This document shows positions 57,902-64,000 of a DNA stretch of 64,000 bases, in pieces. The DNA is from Pectobacterium cacticida (GTDB lineage Bacteria; Pseudomonadota; Gammaproteobacteria; Enterobacterales; Enterobacteriaceae), in contig NZ_CP133656.1 in assembly GCF_036885195.1 (NCBI RefSeq), positions 1,054,001 to 1,118,000 on the forward strand. Direction: 5' to 3'. The notes under the pieces are model-generated. The model ran no database searches and was not told the origin of the DNA. It worked only from the letters and a program-made list of their open reading frames with translations. The position numbers and the translations under genes are program-made. Each line of letters opens with the position of its first letter. The stretch's first letter is position 1.

Positions 57902-58972
57902 ATGGCTATTGATGAGAATAAACAAAAGGCACTTGCAGCAGCGCTGGGCCAAATCGAAAAGCAATTCGGTAAAGGTTCCATCATGCGGTTGGGCGAAGAT
58001 CGCTCAATGGACGTTGAAACTATTTCTACAGGTTCGTTATCCCTTGATATCGCTTTGGGTGCCGGTGGGTTGCCTATGGGGCGTATCGTTGAGATTTATG
58101 GCCCAGAGTCTTCCGGTAAAACGACGCTGACGTTACAGGTGATTGCTGCTGCTCAGCGTGAAGGCAAAACCTGTGCGTTTATCGATGCGGAGCATGCGTT
58201 GGATCCGATTTATGCGAAAAAGCTCGGTGTGGATATCGATAATTTGTTGTGCTCTCAGCCGGATACCGGTGAGCAAGCATTGGAAATTTGTGATGCATTA
58301 ACACGCTCGGGCGCGGTTGATGTGATCATTGTGGATTCCGTTGCGGCACTGACGCCAAAAGCCGAAATTGAAGGAGAGATCGGTGACTCTCACATGGGGC
58401 TGGCTGCACGCATGATGAGCCAGGCTATGCGTAAATTGGCCGGTAACTTGAAACAAGCCAATACGCTGCTTATTTTCATTAACCAGATCCGTATGAAAAT
58501 TGGTGTGATGTTCGGTAACCCTGAGACGACCACGGGGGGGAATGCCCTGAAGTTCTACGCCTCTGTCCGTTTGGATATTCGCCGTACTGGCGCGATTAAA
58601 GAGGGTGAGGAAGTTATTGGCAGTGAAACCCGCGTTAAAGTCGTGAAAAATAAAGTAGCAGCGCCGTTTAAACAGGCTGAGTTCCAAATTCTGTACGGAG
58701 AAGGCATCAATACCCATGGGGAACTGATTGATCTCGGGGTAAAACACAAGCTAATTGAGAAAGCTGGTGCCTGGTATAGCTATAACGGCGATAAGATCGG
58801 TCAAGGTAAAGCAAACGCCAGCAACTTTCTGAAAGAGAATCCCACGGTTGCAGCGGAGTTGGATAAAAAATTACGTGAAATGCTGTTGCATAAAGGCAAT
58901 GAGCTTACGCCAGCCGCGGACATTAGCGATACCGAAGCTGAATTCGCTGACGAAGGTAAAGATGAGTTTTAA
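57902..58972 (+). CDS. recA: Recombinase RecA
   Basis: A 356-residue strand-exchange and LexA co-protease protein. Walker A GPESSGKTTLT, Walker B VDVIIVDSVAALTP, L2 loop region and INQIRMKIGVMFGNPETTTGGNALKFYASVRLDIRR (split) are all intact, and the acidic C-terminus DISDTEAEFADEGKDEF is normal. The ATG at 57902 follows CAGGAGCAGAA; the five extra upstream codons are not conserved. It is SOS-regulated and followed by recX. Confidence 0.99.
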   Translation: MAIDENKQKALAAALGQIEKQFGKGSIMRLGEDRSMDVETISTGSLSLDIALGAGGLPMGRIVEIYGPESSGKTTLTLQVIAAAQREGKTCAFIDAEHALDPIYAKKLGVDIDNLLCSQPDTGEQALEICDALTRSGAVDVIIVDSVAALTPKAEIEGEIGDSHMGLAARMMSQAMRKLAGNLKQANTLLIFINQIRMKIGVMFGNPETTTGGNALKFYASVRLDIRRTGAIKEGEEVIGSETRVKVVKNKVAAPFKQAEFQILYGEGINTHGELIDLGVKHKLIEKAGAWYSYNGDKIGQGKANASNFLKENPTVAAELDKKLREMLLHKGNELTPAADISDTEAEFADEGKDEF

Positions 58973-59017
58973 CCGTAGTTGGATGGGCTATATCAGAGCA
59001 CGTTAGCGGGCAGATCG

Positions 59018-59494
59018 ATGAATAAACCATTACGTTATGTGATGAATGTGCTTTCTGTTCGCGATTATAACGAAGCCACAATACGCCGCAAATGTGCGGC
59101 GTATTGTGATAAAGCAGAAAGCACAGGGACTTCCACAGACCCGTCAGTAAAAGACCAGGTGGAGGCTGTTATTGCGTATTGTAAGGCGCATGGCTGGCTG
59201 GATGATAAACGCTATGCGCTTCGCTATATCAGCAGCAGGAGTTGCCAGGGTTATGGTGCCCAAAGGATCAAGGCCGAGCTAAGTCAGAAAGGGGTTGATA
59301 AAATAATATTAACTACGGCATTTGGCGAAAGCGATATTGATTGGTGTGCATTGGCGAAAACGGTTGCAGAACGAAAATTTGGGCATCCTCTGTCTGATGA
59401 ATGGAAAAGCAAAATTAAGCATCAGCAATTTCTCCGCTACCGTGGCTTTTCCCATGAAGAGATCCAATCGATTTATACAAAATTTTCTGATTGA
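59018..59494 (+). CDS. recX: RecA regulatory protein RecX
   Basis: A 158-residue three-helix-repeat protein that caps RecA filaments and limits their growth. VLSVRDYNEATIRRKC, IAYCKAHGWLDDKRYALRYI and YRGFSHEEIQSIY are the repeat cores. The start at 59018 matches the usual N-terminus; an upstream frame start (58979) lies right after the recA stop. A perfect 14-bp hairpin lies near codons 20-30. It is cotranscribed with recA by read-through. Confidence 0.92.
   Translation: MNKPLRYVMNVLSVRDYNEATIRRKCAAYCDKAESTGTSTDPSVKDQVEAVIAYCKAHGWLDDKRYALRYISSRSCQGYGAQRIKAELSQKGVDKIILTTAFGESDIDWCALAKTVAERKFGHPLSDEWKSKIKHQQFLRYRGFSHEEIQSIYTKFSD
59077..59108 (+). repeat. Perfect 14-bp inverted repeat within recX
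   Basis: CACAATACGCCGCA (59077-59090), loop AATG, then TGCGGCGTATTGTG (59095-59108). The stem is uninterrupted and GC-rich at its top, and sits about 60 nt into the coding sequence. Confidence 0.9.
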
Positions 59495-59633
59495 GCCCAC
59501 ACGGTATTTTACTTCCCACTGAAGAAAATTTATCTTATTCCCACTTTTTTTGTTCGTGAGTTGCTCGGTAGCGTCAGCATGCTGGACTAACCTTGCCCGC
59601 GATCTGTTCTTCTAGCTTGATTCCAGGACAATT

Positions 59634-62261
59634 ATGAGCAAGAGCACCGCTGAGATCCGTCAAGCGTTTCTCGATTTTTTCCATAGTAAGGGACACCAGG
59701 TTGTTGATAGCAGCTCTTTGGTGCCTAACAATGATCCGACATTGCTATTCACCAATGCGGGTATGAACCAATTTAAAGATGTGTTCCTCGGACTGGATAA
59801 ACGTCGTTATGTCCGAGCGACAACCTCGCAGCGTTGTGTGCGCGCAGGCGGAAAACATAACGATCTGGAAAACGTGGGGTATACCGCAAGGCATCATACT
59901 TTTTTTGAGATGCTGGGTAACTTCAGCTTTGGCGATTACTTTAAACATGATGCTATCCACTATGCGTGGGAACTGCTGACTTCTCCACAGTGGTTTGGTT
60001 TGCCGAAAGAAAAGCTGTGGGTAACGGTATATGCTACAGATGATGAGGCTTACAACATTTGGGCGGATGAAATCGGTGTACCCCGCGAAAGAATTATTCG
60101 TATCGGAGATAATAAGGGCGGTCCCTACGCCTCTGATAACTTTTGGCAGATGGGCGAAACGGGGCCGTGTGGACCATGCAGCGAGATTTTTTATGATCAT
60201 GGCGAACACATTGCCGGAGGCCCGCCCGGGAGTCCTGATGAAGATGGCGATCGTTATATCGAAATCTGGAATCTGGTATTCATGCAGTTTAATCGCCAGG
60301 CTGATGGCACGATGTTGCCATTACCGAAACCATCCGTTGATACGGGGATGGGATTAGAGCGTATTTCCGCAGTGTTGCAGCATGTCAATTCGAATTATGA
60401 CATCGATCTCTTCAAGACATTAATTGAGGCGGTGGCAAATGCAGTTGGCACGACGGATTTAACCAATAAATCGTTGCGTGTTATTGCCGACCATATTCGT
60501 TCCTGTGCATTCTTGATTGCCGATGGTGTGATGCCATCTAATGAGAGTCGCGGGTATGTTCTGCGTCGGATTATTCGTCGAGCTGCACGTCACGGTAATA
60601 TTTTGGGCGCTACGGATGCCTTTTTTTACAAATTGGTTGCACCGTTAATCGACGTTATGGGTCCGGCCGCCGCAGAATTGAAAAAGCAGCAGTCAATCGT
60701 TGAGCACGCGCTAAAGGTGGAAGAAGAACAGTTCGCCCGCACGCTTGAGCGTGGTTTATCTCTGCTTGATGAAGAAATTAAAAAACTGGAAGGGGATACG
60801 CTGGATGGCGAAACGGCTTTCCGCCTTTATGATACCTATGGCTTCCCCCTTGACCTCACTGCGGATGTGTGTCGTGAACATGGACTGAAAATTGATGAAG
60901 ACGGCTTTGAAGCGGCTATGGACGCACAGCGTCAGCGTGCACGCGAAGCCAGCGGATTTGATGTCGATTATAACAACCTTATTCGCGTGGATGAAAATAC
61001 GCCATTCTGTGGTTATGAAAGAACGCAGCAACAGGCTAGAGTGATTGCGCTTTATCATAATGGTTGCGAAGTTAAGCAGATTTCAGAGGGTGATGAAGCG
61101 GTTGTGATTTTGAACGAAACACCGTTTTATGGTGAGTCTGGTGGGCAGGTTGGTGACCAGGGGGAACTGAAAAATGCACGTATCTGTTTTGCTGTTCAGG
61201 ATACACAAAAATATGGCAGGGCAATCGGCCATATCGGTAAACTGACCCAAGGTACTTTATGTGTTAACGACAATGTTGATGCTGTCGTAGATCATCAACG
61301 TCGTGATCGCATACGTTTGAACCATTCTGCGACCCACTTGTTGCATGCGGCGTTACGTCAAGTTCTGGGCAAGCACGTTGCACAGAAAGGCTCCTTGGTT
61401 AACGATAGTTATTTGCGTTTTGATTTCTCGCACACTGAAGCGATGAAACCTGAACAGATTCGTCAGGTCGAAGATATTGTCAACGCGCAAATCCGCCGAA
61501 ATCATATAGTGCAAACTGAGATTATGGCGCTGGATGATGCCAGAGCTAAAGGCGCAATGGCGCTGTTTGGCGAGAAGTATGATGATCATGTGCGAGTTCT
61601 GACGATGGGGGATTTTTCCATTGAGCTTTGCGGAGGCACGCACGCAAGTCGCACTGGTGATATCGGCTTGTTCCACATCATTTCTGAGTCGGGTACGGCT
61701 GCTGGAATACGACGTATTGAAGCCACCACTGGGGAAAATGCGCTTTTGGCGCTACACCGACAGAGTGACGTTCTACATGATATCGCGCAACTACTGAAAG
61801 GGGATAGTCACAACCTGACGGATAAGGTACGCTCTGTTCTAGATCGTACGCGTGCGCTTGAGAAAGAGCTTCAACTGTTGAAGTCTCAGCAAGCCGCGCA
61901 AAAAAGCTCGTCACTGTCCGGCAAAGCGAAAGAAGTAAGCGGCGTGAAGTTGTTGGTTACGCAACTAGACAATGTGGATCCGAAACTTTTGCGCACGATG
62001 GTGGATGATCTGAAAAATCAGCTTGGGTCTGCTGTTATCGTCCTCGGAACGGTGACTGAGGGCCGAGTTAGCCTGATTTCAGGTGTCACTAAAGATCTGA
62101 CCGATCGTATAAAAGCCGGTGAGCTGATTGGTTTTGTTGCCCAACAGGTTGGCGGTAAGGGCGGCGGGCGTCCAGATATGGCACAAGCCGGGGGCTCAGA
62201 GGTGTCTGCGCTACCGACTGCGTTGGCAAGCGTTGAAGCTTGGGTCACCGCCAAACTGTAA
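59634..62261 (+). CDS. alaS: Alanyl-tRNA synthetase
   Basis: An 875-residue class II synthetase, close to the E. coli length. The N-terminal catalytic core has ATTSQRCVRAGGKHNDLENVG (split) and motif 3 DTGMGLERI. The editing domain has HSATHLLHAAL (HxxxH) and the zinc Cys-His ELCGGTHASRTGDI. The C-Ala domain ends GGKGGGRPDMAQAGG. The ATG follows AGGACAATT. Gene order recX-alaS-csrA is conserved. Confidence 0.98.
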   Translation: MSKSTAEIRQAFLDFFHSKGHQVVDSSSLVPNNDPTLLFTNAGMNQFKDVFLGLDKRRYVRATTSQRCVRAGGKHNDLENVGYTARHHTFFEMLGNFSFGDYFKHDAIHYAWELLTSPQWFGLPKEKLWVTVYATDDEAYNIWADEIGVPRERIIRIGDNKGGPYASDNFWQMGETGPCGPCSEIFYDHGEHIAGGPPGSPDEDGDRYIEIWNLVFMQFNRQADGTMLPLPKPSVDTGMGLERISAVLQHVNSNYDIDLFKTLIEAVANAVGTTDLTNKSLRVIADHIRSCAFLIADGVMPSNESRGYVLRRIIRRAARHGNILGATDAFFYKLVAPLIDVMGPAAAELKKQQSIVEHALKVEEEQFARTLERGLSLLDEEIKKLEGDTLDGETAFRLYDTYGFPLDLTADVCREHGLKIDEDGFEAAMDAQRQRAREASGFDVDYNNLIRVDENTPFCGYERTQQQARVIALYHNGCEVKQISEGDEAVVILNETPFYGESGGQVGDQGELKNARICFAVQDTQKYGRAIGHIGKLTQGTLCVNDNVDAVVDHQRRDRIRLNHSATHLLHAALRQVLGKHVAQKGSLVNDSYLRFDFSHTEAMKPEQIRQVEDIVNAQIRRNHIVQTEIMALDDARAKGAMALFGEKYDDHVRVLTMGDFSIELCGGTHASRTGDIGLFHIISESGTAAGIRRIEATTGENALLALHRQSDVLHDIAQLLKGDSHNLTDKVRSVLDRTRALEKELQLLKSQQAAQKSSSLSGKAKEVSGVKLLVTQLDNVDPKLLRTMVDDLKNQLGSAVIVLGTVTEGRVSLISGVTKDLTDRIKAGELIGFVAQQVGGKGGGRPDMAQAGGSEVSALPTALASVEAWVTAKL

Positions 62262-62297
62262 GTGTAGGTAACACATTTATTTACATTATCTGACAAG

Positions 62298-62329
62298 AAA
62301 CGCCATAACTTTTTGGTTGTGGCGTTTTT
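62298..62329 (+). terminator. alaS terminator
   Basis: AAACGCCATAAC pairs with GTTGTGGCGTTT across TTTTTG, ending in T residues, 36 nt after the stop. Confidence 0.85.
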
Positions 62330-62563
62330 CTCTGCGAGAAAGAGTGTAAAAGTAGGATAGAAAGAATGTTATCTTCAGATATTCTGAAGTTTTACATTCG
62401 CGGTCCTGCGGTTGTGCTAACAAAAGCACAAGCTACTGATATCGACTAAACTAACAAGTAGTGACAAACCAGAGTGTGGTGAGTGTGGTTATACCATCGT
62501 CTAGGTTTACGTTTTCACAGCACATGATGGATAATGGCGGGGAGACAGAGAGACCCGACTCTT

Positions 62564-62583
62564 TATAATCTTTCAAGGAGCAA
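62564..62583 (+). promoter_or_regulatory. csrA proximal promoter and autoregulatory leader
   Basis: TATAAT at 62564-62569, then TTTCAAGGAGCAAAGA before the ATG. The GGA of the Shine-Dalgarno lies in AAGGAGC, the type of site CsrA binds to repress its own mRNA in E. coli. The 62262-62586 gap otherwise holds the alaS terminator and presumably further csrA promoters. Confidence 0.6.
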
Positions 62584-62586
62584 AGA

Positions 62587-62772
62587 ATGCTTATTTTGAC
62601 TCGTCGAGTTGGCGAAACCCTCATGATCGGCGATGAGGTGACGGTTACCGTATTAGGAGTGAAAGGCAACCAAGTGCGTATTGGTGTCAATGCGCCAAAA
62701 GAGGTTTCTGTCCACCGTGAAGAGATCTATCAGCGTATTCAGGCCGAAAAATCTCAACCAACGTCATACTGA
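62587..62772 (+). CDS. csrA: Carbon storage regulator CsrA
   Basis: A 61-residue RNA-binding homodimer: MLILTRRVGETLMIGDEV with the L4/R6/R7 contact strand, then VKGNQVRIGVNAPKEVSVHREEIYQRI and Arg44. It controls glycogen, motility and, in soft-rot bacteria (as RsmA), plant cell-wall enzymes and quorum sensing. Length equals E. coli CsrA. A hairpin (62780-62803) follows. Confidence 0.98.
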   Translation: MLILTRRVGETLMIGDEVTVTVLGVKGNQVRIGVNAPKEVSVHREEIYQRIQAEKSQPTSY

Positions 62773-62778
62773 TTGACA

Positions 62779-62812
62779 ATGCGTCTCGTGTTTGCGGGAC
62801 GCAATTGCTTTT
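62779..62812 (+). terminator. csrA terminator
   Basis: TGCGTC-TCG pairs with CGG-GACGCA (one mismatch region), then AATTGCTTTT. Confidence 0.65.
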
Positions 62813-63060
62813 CCCCGTTATCTTTAATCCTTGTACTCATTTCTATCGTGTGCCTCGCGTCGTAAGATAAGTAACCATCTGTTTTTCTGCCGATAAAACA
62901 AACTTTTTGTTGTGAAAATACGCGGCTTGGATGCGAATTGCTCAAACAATCGTGCGGTGGGAAAAATTGTTTGACTTATAAGTGTGGGAAAGTAATATGT
63001 GCGCCACGCAGTACCGGTGAGCACTAAGAAAAATTCTTTGTTGTGAAATAGGTAATGCAA

Positions 63061-63153
63061 GGTGAGGTGGCCGAGAGGCTGAAGGCGCTCCCCTGCTAAG
63101 GGAGTATGCGGTCAAAAGCTGCATCGAGGGTTCGAATCCCTCCCTCACCGCCA
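63061..63153 (+). tRNA. serV: tRNA-Ser (GCU)
   Basis: Acceptor GGTGAGG/CCTCACC with G73 and encoded CCA. The anticodon loop CTGCTAA gives GCU, reading AGC/AGU. A long variable arm (GTATGCGGTCAAAAGCTGCATC) marks a class II serine tRNA. It sits after csrA as in E. coli. Confidence 0.97.
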
Positions 63154-63161
63154 TTTAGTTA

Positions 63162-63238
63162 GCATCCGTAGCTCAGCTGGATAGAGTACTCGGCTACGAA
63201 CCGAGCGGTCGGAGGTTCGAATCCTCCCGGATGCACCA
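63162..63238 (+). tRNA. argV: tRNA-Arg (ACG), copy 1
   Basis: 77 nt with acceptor GCATCCG/CGGATGC, loop CTACGAA (anticodon ACG, edited to ICG for CGU/CGC/CGA) and TTCGAATCC. CCA is encoded. It lies eight bases after tRNA-Ser, so they share a transcript. Confidence 0.97.
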
Positions 63239-63304
63239 TTAAATGTTTACCTTTGCACGGTATAATGTAATTAATCGTAAGTCGCATTTTAAACAGAAAC
63301 AGAT

Positions 63305-63381
63305 GCATCCGTAGCTCAGCTGGATAGAGTACTCGGCTACGAACCGAGCGGTCGGAGGTTCGAATCCTCCCGGATGCACCA
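63305..63381 (+). tRNA. tRNA-Arg (ACG), copy 2
   Basis: Identical in sequence to the first copy over all 77 nt, with CCA. Spacer DNA differs, so the array arose by duplication with concerted upkeep. Confidence 0.97.
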
Positions 63382-63427
63382 TTTTAGAATGCTATTTATC
63401 GCCTCAGTTTCTCCTATATCATATTTT

Positions 63428-63504
63428 GCATCCGTAGCTCAGCTGGATAGAGTACTCGGCTACGAACCGAGCGGTCGGAGGTTCGAATCCTCCCGGATGC
63501 ACCA
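63428..63504 (+). tRNA. tRNA-Arg (ACG), copy 3
   Basis: A third identical 77-nt copy. E. coli has four at this place (argV, Y, Z, Q); only three are seen here. The 269 bp after it hold no gene or clear terminator before yqaB. Confidence 0.97.
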
Positions 63505-63773
63505 TTACTAAAGAACAAAAGTTATTACTTTATTATCAGCGTAATAGCAAACGTTTAATATTCCCTCAGAATTCAATTCACCTCTCTTTGTCAAAATAAA
63601 GTTCCGCTTTTTTTTCTCGTACTGTTTATCAATTGTTATTGAGAAAACGTATAGATGTCCGACGCTTTGTTTTTCAATGATAATATCCTGTTTTCTATAA
63701 GGTTATTGAATAAGCGACAACGTTTTAACTTTACGCTAAAGTAGGCTCTCTTTTCTGTGAGCATGGAGTCATG

Positions 63774-64000
63774 ATGTACGATCGCTATCAGGGGCTAATC
63801 TTTGATATGGATGGCACCTTGTTGGATACTGAGCCGACGCACCATAAGGCGTGGGATCTGGTTCTTGCTCGATATGGCATGAAATATGATGCTAGCGCGA
63901 TGACCGCGCTAAACGGCTCGCCGACCTGGCGCATAGCGCAATGTATTATTGAAAGTTATCAGGCCGATATTAATCCCCACCAACTGGCGGTAGAAAAAAC
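63774..64000 (+). CDS. yqaB: HAD-family fructose-1-phosphate phosphatase YqaB (N-terminal part)
   Basis: The first 75 codons of a HAD hydrolase: MYDRYQGLIFDMDGTLLDTEPTHHK (split) carries the DxDGT nucleophile motif, and ALNGSPTWRIAQ matches YqaB, a broad sugar-phosphate phosphatase acting on fructose-1-phosphate. GGAG precedes the ATG at 63774; ATG at 63771 is the other choice. Cut by the window end. Confidence 0.92.
   Translation, partial: MYDRYQGLIFDMDGTLLDTEPTHHKAWDLVLARYGMKYDASAMTALNGSPTWRIAQCIIESYQADINPHQLAVEK

Overview
The window is a chromosomal segment of a plant-associated enterobacterium, most likely Pectobacterium (Pectobacteriaceae). The basis is near-enterobacterial protein sequences and gene order (ybbN-ybbO-tesA/ybbA-ybbP; purN-purM/upp-uraA-hda; bepA-bcp-gcvR-dapA-bamC-purC; dapE-yffB-ypfM; pncC-recA-recX-alaS-csrA-serV-argV), together with accessory loci typical of soft-rot bacteria. 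Species was not determined.

Layout. 1-5 kb: CnoX/YbbN, YbbO, TesA and the YbbAP transporter, followed by a large palindromic element (5121-5255). 5.3-17.2 kb: core metabolism and envelope genes (speG, purMN with a PurR box, upp with a UTP-type start region, uraA, hda with a CTG start, bepA, bcp, gcvR, dapA, bamC, purC), plus a 72-bp tandem repeat between gcvR and dapA. 17.5-23.1 kb: an accessory operon with a polar amino-acid ABC transporter, a RidA-family protein, an IclR regulator and a DSD1-type D-amino-acid enzyme. It reads as D-serine/D-threonine uptake and breakdown. 23.3-25.8 kb: yeaL and tmcA.

25.8-44.1 kb is the most interesting region. A FecI/FecR sigma/anti-sigma pair lies among a dedicated TonB-ExbB-ExbD set, an STN-type TonB-dependent receptor, an SbmA/BacA-type ABC transporter fused to its ATPase, a periplasmic S9 prolyl-oligopeptidase-like enzyme, a second TldD/PmbA protease pair, a thioredoxin-fusion protein and a lipidated subtilisin autotransporter. 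Four 30-bp promoter-like sites with the same spacing and 15 invariant positions precede four separate transcription units here: receptor-ABC-S9, tonB-exbB-exbD, pmbA-tldD-trx and the autotransporter. fecIR lacks a copy. I infer one sigma-controlled regulon for capture, import, reduction and proteolysis of a peptide or peptide-like ligand.

44.3-51.4 kb: a second catabolic island (thiolase, CoA-transferase AtoDA-like, a split AtuA-like protein, a CitMHS transporter) with a divergent LysR regulator. 51.4-54.2 kb: ypfN, an M15 peptidase, dapE, yffB and the 19-residue ypfM. 54.2-57.1 kb: a racemase remnant, cspE, marC, a SRPBCC protein and an orphan acidic gene in AT-rich DNA. 57.3-64 kb: pncC, recA with an SOS promoter, recX with a perfect internal hairpin, alaS, csrA, tRNA-Ser(GCU), three identical tRNA-Arg(ACG) genes, and the start of yqaB cut by the window end.
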